From Cupriavidus necator N-1 (GTDB taxonomy: Bacteria; Pseudomonadota; Gammaproteobacteria; Burkholderiales; Burkholderiaceae): DNA of 64,000 nt. The DNA is taken from the NCBI RefSeq assembly GCF_000219215.1, contig NC_015724.1, positions 124,001 through 188,000 of the forward strand, written 5' to 3'. Below the pieces are notes generated by a model. It saw only the letters and a list, made by a program, of their open reading frames with translations. It did no database searches and was not told the origin of the DNA. Shown piece after piece: positions 1-9,392 of this stretch (positions are counted from its first letter, which is position 1; each line of letters begins with the position of its first letter). The position numbers were made by a program, and so were the translations under genes.

Positions 1-62
1 TTGGGGCGTCGATCACGCCGCTTGTTCTATTCACATCCTGGCTGCCGCCTGAAGGGTTCGCC

Positions 63-848
63 ATGACAGATAACGCAACCATTTCCTCGTCGCCCGTCTC
101 TCTGAAGGGAATGACGGCGATCGTCACCGGCGGCGCCAAAGGCATTGGCCTTGGGATCGCGCACGGTTTGGCTGCCGAGGGCTGCCGGCTGGCGCTGTGG
201 GACATTGACAGTGCAGCTCTGGCGGCCGCCGCGGCAGAACTGCGCGACGCTGGCGCCGATGTGACTACGCGCTGCGTGAGCATCACCTCCGAGCCTGATG
301 TGCAGCAGGCTGCCGCGGAGCTGCTACAACGTAACGGCCGAATTGACGTGCTTGTCAACAATGCCGGCATCGGCGGCGACAACCTCGTCGTGAAGATGGA
401 GCTTGATTTCTGGCAGCGTGTCATCGAAACCAACTTGACCTCGCAGTTTATCTGCTGCAAGGCGGTGCTGCCGACAATGATGGATCAGAAGTTCGGGCGG
501 ATCGTCAACATCTCCTCGCGCGCGTGGCTCGGCAACCGTGGGCAGGCCAGCTATTCAGCATCCAAGGGCGGCGTAGTCAGCCTGACGCGAAGCATCGCAC
601 TGGAGTTCGCACGCAGCGGCATTACGGCAAACGCGATTGCGCCGGGCATTGTGGAGACGCCCCTTTTCGGAACGCTGGCCCCGCAGGTGCAGGAAGACCT
701 CAAGCGCACTGTCCCCATGCAGCGCATCGGGCAAGCCAATGATGTCGCCAATGCGGTGCGCTTCTTCTCGTCGCCGGCGTCCGGTTACGTCACCGGGCAG
801 GTGCTGTACGTGTGCGGCGGACGCAGCCTGAGCAGCGCTTCGGTCTGA
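63..848 (+). CDS. SDR-family oxidoreductase (FabG-like)
   Basis: Short-chain dehydrogenase/reductase of 261 aa that probably oxidises or reduces a hydroxyacyl/ketoacyl intermediate with NAD(P). The cofactor motif TGGAKGIG is at residues 22-29, NNAG at 99-102, and the catalytic Ser (about 151), Tyr164 and Lys168 are present in SYSASKGG. Length is normal for a classical SDR. The ATG is preceded by a short AAGGG-type ribosome site. It is the first complete gene of a same-strand run with CoA-transferase, enoyl-CoA hydratase and thiolase, which suggests the 3-hydroxyacyl dehydrogenase step of a beta-oxidation-like route. The family is certain; the substrate is inferred from neighbours. Bases 1-52 may be the 3' end of an upstream gene stopping at TGA 50-52. 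Confidence 0.88.
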   Translation: MTDNATISSSPVSLKGMTAIVTGGAKGIGLGIAHGLAAEGCRLALWDIDSAALAAAAAELRDAGADVTTRCVSITSEPDVQQAAAELLQRNGRIDVLVNNAGIGGDNLVVKMELDFWQRVIETNLTSQFICCKAVLPTMMDQKFGRIVNISSRAWLGNRGQASYSASKGGVVSLTRSIALEFARSGITANAIAPGIVETPLFGTLAPQVQEDLKRTVPMQRIGQANDVANAVRFFSSPASGYVTGQVLYVCGGRSLSSASV

Positions 849-872
849 AACCGCCACATTCAGGAGACAGTC

Positions 873-1097
873 ATGAGAAGAAGAGACTTCACTCTTGCTG
901 CGGCGGCATCGCTGCTGGCACCGGCGGCGCCTGAGGCGATCGACAAGACGCTGCGCACGCCGGCGGTGGCGGAGTCGCTGCTCAAGAGCGGCTTCGAGCC
1001 GATGCGGCTGTCGCCCGCCGAGGCGCAGAAGGCGCTCGTGGAGGACACCGCCCAGTGGACCAAGGTGATCCGCGACAACAACATTCGCGGCAGTTGA
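873..1097 (+). pseudogene. Internally deleted Bug/TctC solute-receptor gene
   Basis: A 74-codon open frame joins a twin-arginine-like start (MRRRDFTLAAAASLLAPAA) directly to a sequence typical of the last 50 or so residues of Bug (TctC) periplasmic receptors (TPAVAESLLKSGFEP ... QWTKVIRDNNI). A normal Bug protein is about 320 aa, so roughly 245 internal codons are missing without loss of frame. A good ribosome site (CAGGAGACAG) precedes the ATG. It sits between the SDR and the CoA-transferase, where Bug genes commonly occur. The product cannot form the two-lobed binding fold and is most likely non-functional. An intact Bug gene lies 2 kb downstream. Confidence 0.75.
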
Positions 1098-1114
1098 CGG
1101 GGCAGGGGACAGAG

Positions 1115-2284
1115 ATGCTTTCAGACTCCCTACGCGGCATCCGCGTGGTCGACTTCACCCAGGTGGCGGCGGGACCCGTGTGCACCCAGACGCTCGCCGA
1201 CCTCGGCGCCGACGTCGTCAAGGTCGAGGCGCCCCAGGGCGAGCTGTGCCGCGCGCTGGCGCCTTTCGTTGAGGGCCAGAGCCTCGGCTTTCTGGCCCTC
1301 AACGGAAACAAGCGCAGCGTGGCGCTCGACCTGAAGGACCCCCAGCAGCGCGCGGCAGCACTGCAACTGGCCGCCGGTGCGGACGTGGTGGTGGAGAGCT
1401 TTCGTCCCGGCGTCATGCAACGGCTCGGACTAGGCTACGAGGACGTCCGGCAGCTCAACCCGGGTGTGATCTACTGCTCCATCTCAGCCTATGGGCAGGA
1501 AGGTGCCTGGAAGCACAAGCCCGGCGTCGACGGCGTACTGCAGGCCGTCTCGGGCCTGATGAGCGTGACCGGGCTGCCGGACGCGCCGCCGTGCAAGGTG
1601 CAGGTGCCGGTCGTCGACATGGTGACGGGCTACATCGGCGCGATCGCCGTCCTGGGCGCGCTCGCCCGGCGCACGCGCGACGGTGGCGGGCAATGGATCG
1701 ACGTCGGCATGTTCGCGTGCGCCGTCGCCCTGCAACAAATGAGCTTTGCCAGCTACTTCGCCGACGACGTGGCGCCGACGCGCATCGGAAGCGCCGCACC
1801 CTATGCGGCGCCCAACGAGGCGCTGCGTTGCGCGGACGGCTGGGTCATGCTCGCGGCGTACCACCCCTCCCGATGGGTGGCGCTGTGCGAGGTGCTCAAC
1901 TGCCGCGAGCTGCTGTCCGACCCGCGCTTTTGTGAACTGTCCGACCGAATCGCGCACCGGCGGGAGCTCGTGCAGTTGCTCGAGGCGCGCATGACGCTGC
2001 GTCCGCGCAGCGAGTGGCTTGAACGCTTCGAGGCGGCGGACATCATCTGCGCGCCGATCAATGACTATTCGGAAGCGGTCGCATCACCCGCATTCAAGGA
2101 TGCGCAACTCGCCGAAACCGTTCGCCACTCCGTGGCCGGCGAACTGATCCTCCCGCGTTCGCCGCTGCGCGCGGTCGGGGAGTCGCCGCGCGCACGGCGG
2201 CCTGCTCCGCTGGTGGGCGAGCACACCAGCGAGGTGTTGCGCGCTGCCGGCATCGCTTGCGAAGGAGACAACCCATGCCTGTGA
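1115..2284 (+). CDS. CaiB/BaiF family CoA-transferase
   Basis: Family III CoA-transferase (389 aa) that moves CoA between a donor acyl-CoA and a free carboxylic acid. The N-terminal signature GIRVVDFTQVAAGPVCTQ, the LNGNKRSVALDL segment and the catalytic aspartate (about D139 in PGVDGVLQAVSG) are present. The frame is open further upstream, but ATG 1115 gives the usual family N-terminus (MLSDSLRGIRVVDF). The stop overlaps the next start by about 10 bp, so translation is probably coupled to the enoyl-CoA hydratase. Context suggests that it activates an imported acid for degradation. A paralogue lies at 31.4 kb. Confidence 0.9.
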   Translation: MLSDSLRGIRVVDFTQVAAGPVCTQTLADLGADVVKVEAPQGELCRALAPFVEGQSLGFLALNGNKRSVALDLKDPQQRAAALQLAAGADVVVESFRPGVMQRLGLGYEDVRQLNPGVIYCSISAYGQEGAWKHKPGVDGVLQAVSGLMSVTGLPDAPPCKVQVPVVDMVTGYIGAIAVLGALARRTRDGGGQWIDVGMFACAVALQQMSFASYFADDVAPTRIGSAAPYAAPNEALRCADGWVMLAAYHPSRWVALCEVLNCRELLSDPRFCELSDRIAHRRELVQLLEARMTLRPRSEWLERFEAADIICAPINDYSEAVASPAFKDAQLAETVRHSVAGELILPRSPLRAVGESPRARRPAPLVGEHTSEVLRAAGIACEGDNPCL

Positions 2285-3051
2285 ACCTCGAGGTGCGCGA
2301 TTACATCGCCACCGTGACCCTCAACCGCCCGGAGGCGATGAATGCCATCGACCCGGAATCCGCCACGCAGTTGCACGAGGCCTGGAACGAGATATCGGCC
2401 CGCAAGGATGTGAGAGTGGGCATCCTCACCGGGGCCGGCGAGCGTGCCTTCTGCACGGGCGCGGACTTGAAGAAGACCATGCCGCCCGCGGAGAGCTTCG
2501 CCGAGCTGCATTTCGGCCCCAGGGCAGGTGTTCCGCCGGTCTCGACCTTGCAGACTCCGAAACCGATGATCGCGGCGATCAACGGCTTCGCGCTGGGTGG
2601 CGGCCTCGAACTGGCGATGCTCTGCGATATCCGGATTGCCGCGAGCACCGCGATGTTCGGCTTCCCCGAAGTGTGTATCGGCAGCATTCCGGCGGGCGGC
2701 GGAACGCAGCGTATCGTGCGTGCGGTTGGCCAGTCGGACGCCATGCTGATGCTGTTGAGCGGAGAGCGCGTCGATGCACAGGAGGCCTTGCGCATCGGGC
2801 TGGTGAGCCGGGTGGTGGCATCGCAGGATCTTCAGGTGCTGGCTCGTTCGATCGCCAGCCGAATTGCGGCGAACGCACCGTTGGCCGTGGTGGCGGCGAA
2901 GAAACTGGCGCAGGTCGGTGGTGAGCTGCCCCTCGCCGCGGGACTCGAGCTCGAGCAGCAGACCTTCGGCCTTCTGCGCAACTCGGAAGACCGGATCGAA
3001 GGGCGTCGCGCGTTCGCTGAGAAACGCAAACCTCGTTTTCAAGGGCGCTGA
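2275..3051 (+). CDS. Enoyl-CoA hydratase/isomerase family protein
   Basis: Crotonase-fold protein of 258 aa. It has the oxyanion-hole segments ERAFCTGADLKK and GFALGGGLELAMLCDIRIA, and a FPEVCIGSIPAGGGTQR segment carrying the usual catalytic glutamate. ATG 2275 is preceded by AAGGAGACA and overlaps the end of the CoA-transferase. It is expected to hydrate an enoyl-CoA or act on a related CoA thioester. The C-terminus (EGRRAFAEKRKPRFQGR) is typical of the family. Substrate unknown. Confidence 0.9.
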   Translation: MPVNLEVRDYIATVTLNRPEAMNAIDPESATQLHEAWNEISARKDVRVGILTGAGERAFCTGADLKKTMPPAESFAELHFGPRAGVPPVSTLQTPKPMIAAINGFALGGGLELAMLCDIRIAASTAMFGFPEVCIGSIPAGGGTQRIVRAVGQSDAMLMLLSGERVDAQEALRIGLVSRVVASQDLQVLARSIASRIAANAPLAVVAAKKLAQVGGELPLAAGLELEQQTFGLLRNSEDRIEGRRAFAEKRKPRFQGR

Positions 3052-3125
3052 GCGCTCGCCACCGACGCTGGCTTCTCGGCACCTCGATCGGCGAAGCTGG
3101 AACCAATCGAAAAATGTTAGGAGAC

Positions 3126-4103
3126 ATGTCCATGAAGCGGAGAAGCTTTCTTTCAGCGTTGGGTGCGACTGCACTTGCAAGTCGATCCTTCGCATCGGCG
3201 CCCCACAGCTTTGCTGGCAAACAGTTGCGTTTTGTCATCCCCTACAACGCGGGTGGCGTGGCTGACTCGAGTGCCCGCATCGGCCTGGAAGGCCTGCAGA
3301 CCGCACTTGGCTCCGGGGTGGTTGTCTTCGACAACCGCCCCGGAGCCAACGGCAACATCGGCACCGAATACGTCACGCGCCAGCCCGCAGACGGGACCAA
3401 CTTCCTGGTGATCCCATCGTCGCAGCTGACGACGAACTCGTTTGTTCCGGAACTGCGCATCAAGGGCATCGACGTCCTCGAGCGGTTCGTGCCCGTCGCG
3501 CCTCTGGTCGATATCCCGCTCGTGCTCATGGTGAACGCAGACAGCGGCATCCAGTCCTTCGCCGACTTTATGCGAAAGGCCAAGGCTTCCCAACTCCGGT
3601 TCGGCAATCCGGGCGTTGGCACACCTCATCACCTTGCCGCGCTGCTGCTCGAGAAGCACACCGGCGTGCGGATGATCCATGTGGCGTACAAGGGTGGTGC
3701 CCCAATGGTGGCGGATCTTGCGGGGCAGCATCTCGACGCGGTGTTCTCGAGCTGGAGTACCGCGCACGGCTTGGTGACCGCCGGCAAGCTCAAACCGCTT
3801 GGATCGCTACAGTCGGGCACGGCGTTCGGTGGCCTTCCATCGCTCAACGGCGAGCTGGGCGGCTCGTCGGTGCCCACATGGACCGGTATCTTCGCGGTGG
3901 TGGGCACACCCGAGGGCGCAATGGACGCCGTGAATCAGGCGACACGAACCGCATTGCTCAGTCCGCAGCTGGAGGCGCGTATAAAGGATCTCGGGCTGGT
4001 GCCGATGCCCATGTCACGTGCGAAAAGTGCTGCCAAGCTGAAGGAGGAGGCCCGCTTCATGCGGGGCTTCCTTGGGAAAATCCAGCTCGACTTCTCCAAA
4101 TAG
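3126..4103 (+). CDS. Bug/TctC-family periplasmic solute receptor
   Basis: Tripartite tricarboxylate transporter receptor homologue, 325 aa. The N-terminus MSMKRRSFLSALGATALASRSFA is a Tat/Sec-type signal, followed by the Bug signature KQLRFVIPYNAGGVADSSAR and DNRPGANGNIGTEYV. ATG 3126 follows a clear TTAGGAGAC ribosome site; an earlier in-frame ATG at 3114 lies upstream of that site and is unlikely to be used. Such proteins bind carboxylates in the periplasm; no TctAB membrane subunits are nearby, as is common for Bug genes in Burkholderiales. It probably senses or captures the substrate of the surrounding CoA-dependent pathway. Confidence 0.9.
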   Translation: MSMKRRSFLSALGATALASRSFASAPHSFAGKQLRFVIPYNAGGVADSSARIGLEGLQTALGSGVVVFDNRPGANGNIGTEYVTRQPADGTNFLVIPSSQLTTNSFVPELRIKGIDVLERFVPVAPLVDIPLVLMVNADSGIQSFADFMRKAKASQLRFGNPGVGTPHHLAALLLEKHTGVRMIHVAYKGGAPMVADLAGQHLDAVFSSWSTAHGLVTAGKLKPLGSLQSGTAFGGLPSLNGELGGSSVPTWTGIFAVVGTPEGAMDAVNQATRTALLSPQLEARIKDLGLVPMPMSRAKSAAKLKEEARFMRGFLGKIQLDFSK

Positions 4104-4122
4104 GCTCGAAAGGAGTTCGGAA

Positions 4123-5283
4123 TTGAGCAATGCAAATTCTCGGCGGATGAGCGAGCAGGTTCGGATTCCCGTCACCATCATGCGTGGTGGCACCAGCAAG
4201 GCATTATTTCTCGCGCAGCGAGACATCCCGGCCGATCCCGGTCGCAGGGCGCGCTTACTGCTTGCTCTCTTTGGAAGCCCTGATCCGCGACAGATCGATG
4301 GGCTCGGCGGCGCCGATGTCCTGACCAGCAAGTGCGCCATCATCGGACCGCCGTCGCGGCCGGACGCGGATATCGACTACACGTTCGCCCAGATCGGCAT
4401 CGATGCGCCGACGGTCAGCTACGAGATGGTCTGCGGAAATATCTCGGCGGCGACCGGGGTGTACGCATTGCAGGAGAAGCTGGTCGCGGTCCAGGAGCCC
4501 GTCACTGAAGTGCGCGTGCACAACACGAATACAGGCAAGATCTTGCGGCTACTGGTGCAATGCGCCGATGGCGAGCCCCGCGTCGAAGGCGATTGCGAGA
4601 TCGACGGCGTTCCCGGCAGTGGTTCGGAAGTGGCTCTTGATTATTCGGGCACCAGCGGAGGCGCGACCGGCAAGCTCCTGCCTACGGGACATCCACGAGA
4701 CGCCGTCCATGTGCCACTCCTGGGGCGGGACATCGAGGTTTCAATCGTTGACGTCGGAACAGTTTGTGTGTTAATCCGCGCGGCGGATCTAGGGGAAACA
4801 GGAACCGAACTGCCAGGAGAGTTCAACCCCAGAACCTTCGAGGTCGCGGAAGCCGTGCGTCAATGGGCTGCAGAGCGTTGCGGTCTTCAGGGCAGCTACA
4901 CCCCCTATCAGATCGTCGTAGGCCCACCGCAGAGCTACAGGGCTTTTAGCGGCGACCGCGTGGTCGAGTCCGGCGAGATCGATCTGGTCGCGCGCATGGT
5001 GGGCGCGAATGGCCTCGTGCACAAGGCGTTTCCCGGCGGCGGCTCGGTCTGCCTGTCCATTGCGGCGCAGATCGAGGGGACGGTGGCATCCGAAGTCCGC
5101 GGCGGCCACCAGGGGCCGGCGAGGATCAGGATTGGGCATCCGAGTGGCGTATTCGGAGTGTACGGCCATGTGGCACGCGGCGCTGATGGCGAATGGTCGG
5201 TGCAGGAGGTTCATTTCGTGCGCACCGCCAGGCGCTTGATGGATGGCTTCGCCTATGTGCGCACCAGTGCGCTCAGGGGATAG
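4123..5283 (+). CDS. PrpF-like isomerase/tautomerase
   Basis: PrpF/4-oxalomesaconate tautomerase family (DUF453, diaminopimelate-epimerase fold), a family that includes aconitate isomerases. The diagnostic start RIPVTIMRGGTSKALFLAQRDIP and the later LDYSGTSGGATGKLLPTG and FPGGGSVCLSIAA segments are visible. The start is uncertain: TTG 4123 lies just after an AAAGGAG site, while ATG 4147 (MSEQVRIPV) is the other candidate with weaker spacing. It sits between the Bug receptor and a thiolase, consistent with isomerisation of an unsaturated tri- or dicarboxylate. Family sure, exact reaction not. Confidence 0.87.
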   Translation: MSNANSRRMSEQVRIPVTIMRGGTSKALFLAQRDIPADPGRRARLLLALFGSPDPRQIDGLGGADVLTSKCAIIGPPSRPDADIDYTFAQIGIDAPTVSYEMVCGNISAATGVYALQEKLVAVQEPVTEVRVHNTNTGKILRLLVQCADGEPRVEGDCEIDGVPGSGSEVALDYSGTSGGATGKLLPTGHPRDAVHVPLLGRDIEVSIVDVGTVCVLIRAADLGETGTELPGEFNPRTFEVAEAVRQWAAERCGLQGSYTPYQIVVGPPQSYRAFSGDRVVESGEIDLVARMVGANGLVHKAFPGGGSVCLSIAAQIEGTVASEVRGGHQGPARIRIGHPSGVFGVYGHVARGADGEWSVQEVHFVRTARRLMDGFAYVRTSALRG

Positions 5284-5330
5284 GTCGAAGATGAGCATGA
5301 ACCCGTTTCCACCTCGTTAAGGACTTCACC

Positions 5331-6515
5331 ATGAAACAACGCGACATCTTCGTGGTCGGCGCTGCCCGCACCGCTATCGGCACCTTCGGCGGCTCGCTGA
5401 AGGACGTTCCCAACACCCAACTGGCCACCACCGCCGTCAAGGCCGCCATCGAGCGCAGCGGCGTGGCGCCCGCCAACGTGGGCCACGTGGTGATGGGCAA
5501 CGTGATTCCCACCGACACGCGCGACGCCTACCTGAGCCGCGTGGCCGCGGTGGACGCCGGCTGTCTCATCGAGACGCCGGCCTTCAACGTCAACCGCCTG
5601 TGCGGCTCGGGCCTGCAGGCCATCGTGTCGGCGGCGCAGGCCATTGCCCTGGGCGATTGCGACATCGCCATCGGCGCCGGCTCCGAATCGATGAGCCGCG
5701 CCCCGTATTTCGATACGGCGGCACGCCACGGCGCGCGCATGGGCGACGCGCAACTCGTCGACTACATGATCGGCATCCTGCACGACCCGTGGGAGAAGAT
5801 GCACATGGGCATCACGGCCGAGAACGTGGCGGCGCGCTACGGCATCTCGCGCGAGCAGCAGGACGCGCTGGCCGTGCAAAGCCAGCAGCGTGCCGCGGCC
5901 GCCCTTGCGGCCGGCCGCTTCAAGGAGCAGATCGTTCCGGTGGAAGTGAAGACGCGCAAGGGCGTGGTGCTGTTCGATACCGACGAGCACGTTCGCGCCG
6001 ACACCACGCTGGACGTGCTGTCGAAGATGAAGCCGGCCTTCAAGAAGGACGGCCTGGTCACCGCCGGCAATGCCTCCGGCATCAACGACGGCGCCGGCGC
6101 AGTGGTGCTGGCCGAGGGCGAGCGCGTGAAGGCGCTGGGCCTCAAGCCCCTGGCGCGGCTGGTGGGCTATGCGCACGCGGGCGTGGAGCCGGCCTACATG
6201 GGCATCGGCCCGGTGCCGGCCACGCGCAAGGTGCTGGAGCGCACCGGCCTGAAAGTGAGCGACCTGGACGTGATCGAGTCCAACGAAGCCTTCGCCGCCC
6301 AGGCCTGCGCGGTCATGAAGGAGCTGGGCTTCGATCCGGCCAAGGTCAATCCCAACGGCTCGGGCATTTCGCTGGGCCACCCGGTGGGTGCCACGGGCGC
6401 GATCATCACGGTGAAGGCGCTGGCCGAGCTGCAGCGCGTGCAGGGCCGCTATGCGCTGGTGACCATGTGCATCGGTGGCGGCCAGGGCATCGCGGCGATT
6501 TTCGAGCGGGTGTGA
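5331..6515 (+). CDS. Acetyl-CoA C-acyltransferase (thiolase)
   Basis: Type II thiolase of 394 aa, similar in layout to PhaA/BktB. The nucleophilic cysteine lies in NRLCGSGLQAIVSAAQ (about residue 90), the histidine in GHPVGATGAIITVKAL, and the second cysteine in TMCIGGGQGIA. Full length and intact. It would cleave a 3-ketoacyl-CoA to acetyl-CoA (or condense two), ending the pathway encoded upstream. It is codon-biased to very high GC relative to neighbours. An IS630-type element begins about 10 bp after its stop. Confidence 0.93.
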   Translation: MKQRDIFVVGAARTAIGTFGGSLKDVPNTQLATTAVKAAIERSGVAPANVGHVVMGNVIPTDTRDAYLSRVAAVDAGCLIETPAFNVNRLCGSGLQAIVSAAQAIALGDCDIAIGAGSESMSRAPYFDTAARHGARMGDAQLVDYMIGILHDPWEKMHMGITAENVAARYGISREQQDALAVQSQQRAAAALAAGRFKEQIVPVEVKTRKGVVLFDTDEHVRADTTLDVLSKMKPAFKKDGLVTAGNASGINDGAGAVVLAEGERVKALGLKPLARLVGYAHAGVEPAYMGIGPVPATRKVLERTGLKVSDLDVIESNEAFAAQACAVMKELGFDPAKVNPNGSGISLGHPVGATGAIITVKALAELQRVQGRYALVTMCIGGGQGIAAIFERV

Positions 6516-6539
6516 ACAACTATCCCCCAGTGTCGTGAG

Positions 6540-6807
6540 TTAGAGATTCGTTTCATTATTGCCTTGTCCGCCTGCCGCCACGAAATGGCGCATGAAAAGG
6601 CGTTCGGATTCGCGCAATCCTTCCTCGGTGAGGATGACTGATTTCGCCTTGTTTAACAGGGTCGGCAATGAGACCTCGTTCATGCAGGCGGTCGAGCACC
6701 TCCCAGTCGAGGCTTTTCCAAGCCCGGTTTTGGTCATGCAGGGTCAGGTAGAGCAGCGCGAGGACAGCATCGTCGATGGCAGCGGTGTCGATGTTCATGG
6801 CATTCAT
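6540..6807 (-). pseudogene. DUF6429-like IS accessory gene, frameshifted
   Basis: The frame begins [21 protein letters not shown] and reads well to GLIADPV, then shifts. The neighbouring frame continues with the expected family end (NKAKSVILTEEGLRESERLFMRHF). The cause looks like one extra A in GTTAAACAAGG. This small protein family usually follows IS630-type transposase genes, and its start overlaps the transposase stop. The product is unknown and here probably inactive. Confidence 0.6.
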
Positions 6808-7907
6808 AGTGCTGCTCTCCTGATTCGCATGAAAAACCGCTCAAGGCTCGCGAGGATTTCGTCGGCCGGCTTGCACCAGACGATGGGCCTGGGATTCGCG
6901 TTATAGACATCGAGGTAATGCCGGATCGCCTCTTCAAGTTGGCGCGTCGAGCGATGCGTGCCACGTCGTATGTACTTCTCAGTCAGCGTGGCGAACCAGC
7001 GTTCGACCTGATTGACCCACGATGCGGATGTCGGCGCGAAATGAACATGGAAGCGTGGGTGTCGAGCGAACCGGTTCTTGATCGAAGGTGTCTTGTGCGT
7101 ACCGTAGTTATCCATCACCAGATGCACCTCCAGATTTGCGGGCACGTTGGCGTCGATTGTGCGCAGGAACTGCAGGAATTCACTGCTGCGATGGCGACGA
7201 TGCAATTCACCAATGACTTCACCGGTGGCGATGTCCAGCGCAGCAAACAGCGTAGTGGTGCCGTGGCGCATGTAGTCGTGAGTACGGTGCTCGGGAATGC
7301 CAGGCGCCAGCGGCAATATGGGCTGCGTGCGATCCAACGCCTGGATCTGGCTCTTCTCGTCCACGCACAACACCATCGCCTTGAGCGGAGGATTCAGGTA
7401 CAGACCAACGATGTCGCGAACTTTGTCGACGAACAACGGATCGCTCGAGAGTTTGAAGGTTTCCTGCCGATGTGGCTGCAGGCCAAAGGCTCGCCAGATT
7501 CGCGAGACGGCTGTCTGAGAAAGATCCATCTCCCGAGCCATCGTGCGCGTACTCCAATGCGTCGCTCCGCTGGGAACCGATTCCAGCGTCTTGGCGATTA
7601 CGGCATCGACTCGCGCATCGTCAATCGTTCTGGGCGCGCCCGGGCGCGGCGCATCGAGCAGTCCATCGAGTCGATGTGCCACGTAGCCCGCACGCCATTT
7701 CGACACGGTTTGCTGCGTGACCCGCTGTTTCGCCGCGACTGTCTTGTTGTCGATGCCATCGGCGCACGCTAGCACGATCCGCGCTCGCAATGCCAGCGCC
7801 TGCGCCGTCTTGCGACGCATCGTCAGCGCCGTGAGCTGCTCGCGCTCCGCCTCGCTCAATATGAGTTCCGATCGTCGCCACCTCGGGTCCGTGGTATCGA
7901 CTTGCAC
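6804..7907 (-). CDS. IS630-family DDE transposase
   Basis: Single-frame transposase of 367 aa. An N-terminal helix-turn-helix domain ([27 protein letters not shown] ... [14 protein letters not shown]) precedes the DDE domain: [18 protein letters not shown] (first D), [17 protein letters not shown] (second D) and [20 protein letters not shown] (E). All catalytic residues are visible and the frame is open, so the enzyme may be active. It encodes movement of the surrounding 1.4-kb element. Confidence 0.9.
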   Translation of the reverse strand: MQVDTTDPRWRRSELILSEAEREQLTALTMRRKTAQALALRARIVLACADGIDNKTVAAKQRVTQQTVSKWRAGYVAHRLDGLLDAPRPGAPRTIDDARVDAVIAKTLESVPSGATHWSTRTMAREMDLSQTAVSRIWRAFGLQPHRQETFKLSSDPLFVDKVRDIVGLYLNPPLKAMVLCVDEKSQIQALDRTQPILPLAPGIPEHRTHDYMRHGTTTLFAALDIATGEVIGELHRRHRSSEFLQFLRTIDANVPANLEVHLVMDNYGTHKTPSIKNRFARHPRFHVHFAPTSASWVNQVERWFATLTEKYIRRGTHRSTRQLEEAIRHYLDVYNANPRPIVWCKPADEILASLERFFMRIRRAAL

Positions 7908-7991
7908 GGTACTACAGGTGGAATTTTATTCAATGAATTTCTAACTCACGATACTAGGGGCGCACCATTAAATGAAGGGGAGACAAGGAAG

Positions 7992-9182
7992 ATGAAGCGT
8001 GTGATGAAACGATCCATGGTAGCGCTGGCTGTGCTGGCGGCCTTCAGCGGGACAGCCATGGCGCAGGCGGGTCTGACGCTGTACGGCGTGGCGGATATCA
8101 ACGTTGAATACGTCAACCATGTCGGCAAGGTTCCGTCGGCAGCCAACCAGTTCAATCCGGGACCGGCCAACGACGCCTGGCGTATCAACTCCGGTGGCGT
8201 GGCCGGTTCGCGCTGGGGCCTGCGCGGCGAGGAGGATCTCGGCAATGGCCTGAAATCCGTCTTCGTGCTGGAAAGCGGCTTCAACCTGGACAACGGCACG
8301 CTGGCGATGAGCGGGCGGCTGTTTGATCGCCAGGCGTTCGTGGGCGTGCAGAGCGCGAGCTATGGCCGGCTCACCTTCGGCCGGCAATACACGTCGATCA
8401 TGTATGCGCTGGCGAACTTCACGCCCATGGCGTTCGCCTCCCAATATGATCCGATCGTGGCGCAGATCGGCCCGAACTTCCGTGAGGACAACACTGTCGC
8501 GTACAGCGGCACGTTCGGCCCGGTGACAGCCATGGCCCACTGGTCATTCGGCACCGGCGTCGCGCTTCCGCAGCCGGCTGCCAATGGCGTCGCGGTGGGA
8601 GGCAATGGCGAAGTGCCCGGCCAGTTCCGGCGCGATGCGGGCTACGGCGTGGGGTTGAACTACTTCGCCGGAAAGCTCGGGCTGGCTGCTGCGTACGACC
8701 AGTTCAATCCTTCCATCGGCACCGCCGGCGGTACGATCAGCAGTGGCGCCTATAAGAAGGCAGCCGTGGCAGCCAGCTATGCGATCGGGCCGGTCACGGT
8801 CATGGGCGGCTACCGCTGGGGCCAGAACAAGGATGCGAATGGTATCCTGCTGCAGCGCGATGACCTGTATTCGCTTGGCGCCAACTACCAGGTGACTTCA
8901 GCGCTGGACCTGTCAGTCGCCTACAACTACCAGGACCTCAAGAACTTCCTGGGCAGTACCCGCCTGGCCAATCCCTGGCAGGTTGCCCTGCGCGCCAACT
9001 ACGCGCTCTCCAAGCGGACCTCGCTTTACCTGACCACGGCGTTCGCAAAGAATGCTGGCCTGATGCTGGACTCGGGTCCGACTGCCTACGTCACCAGTCT
9101 CTTCCTCGGCAACAGCTACGCGCTTGCCGGTGGCCAGAGCACGATGCTGGGGGCGGCATTGGGGATCCGCCACACGTTTTGA
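7992..9182 (+). CDS. Gram-negative general porin (OmpC-like)
   Basis: Outer-membrane trimeric porin of Burkholderiales type, 396 aa. The signal peptide MKRVMKRSMVALAVLAAFSGTAMAQA is followed by GLTLYGVADINVEYVNH. Typical internal features are GSRWGLRGEEDLGNGLKSVFVLESGF and RQAFVGVQSASYGRLTFGRQYTS, and the C-terminus ends in a phenylalanine (GIRHTF) as needed for beta-barrel assembly. ATG 7992 follows AAGGAAG; the open frame upstream lies in the IS element. Its native promoter may have been replaced by the IS630-type element that ends about 30 bp upstream. Confidence 0.92.
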   Translation: MKRVMKRSMVALAVLAAFSGTAMAQAGLTLYGVADINVEYVNHVGKVPSAANQFNPGPANDAWRINSGGVAGSRWGLRGEEDLGNGLKSVFVLESGFNLDNGTLAMSGRLFDRQAFVGVQSASYGRLTFGRQYTSIMYALANFTPMAFASQYDPIVAQIGPNFREDNTVAYSGTFGPVTAMAHWSFGTGVALPQPAANGVAVGGNGEVPGQFRRDAGYGVGLNYFAGKLGLAAAYDQFNPSIGTAGGTISSGAYKKAAVAASYAIGPVTVMGGYRWGQNKDANGILLQRDDLYSLGANYQVTSALDLSVAYNYQDLKNFLGSTRLANPWQVALRANYALSKRTSLYLTTAFAKNAGLMLDSGPTAYVTSLFLGNSYALAGGQSTMLGAALGIRHTF

Positions 9183-9392
9183 GGCTGGTCCACCTGAACG
9201 GAAAGAAGCGCGCGGCGTATTGCAGCACGCTTCGTCATCAGGCGCTCTCGTCGTTGCAGTCGAGAAAAAAATGCGCTTAGCCCTGTTACGCGCCGCCAGG
9301 CGCCAGTTTCCGTCTACCTCTTCACTTCTTCACTTCTTGTTGCTGCGTGGGCCCGGCCGTCTCGCCCGAGCAGTACGGCAGGCGCGGATCCG

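Larger units (their letters stand above)
6524..7960 (-). mobile_element. IS630-family-like insertion element
   Basis: About 1.44 kb bounded by imperfect inverted repeats: left (6524-6550) contains CGTGAGTTAGAGATTCG, right (7933-7960, reverse complement) CGTGAGTTAGAAATTC, with CCCCYAGT preceding on both sides. It carries a DDE transposase and a frameshifted DUF6429-type accessory gene. A TA dinucleotide is expected as the target of this family; TA lies at 6521-6522, but the right flank does not give a clean match, so the outer bases are approximate. It separates the thiolase from the porin and ends about 30 bp before the porin start. Confidence 0.75.

Noticed and set aside
5253..6380. Long minus-strand frame opposite the thiolase
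   Set aside because: High-GC codon bias leaves antisense frames open; His/Arg/Ala-rich product without motifs.
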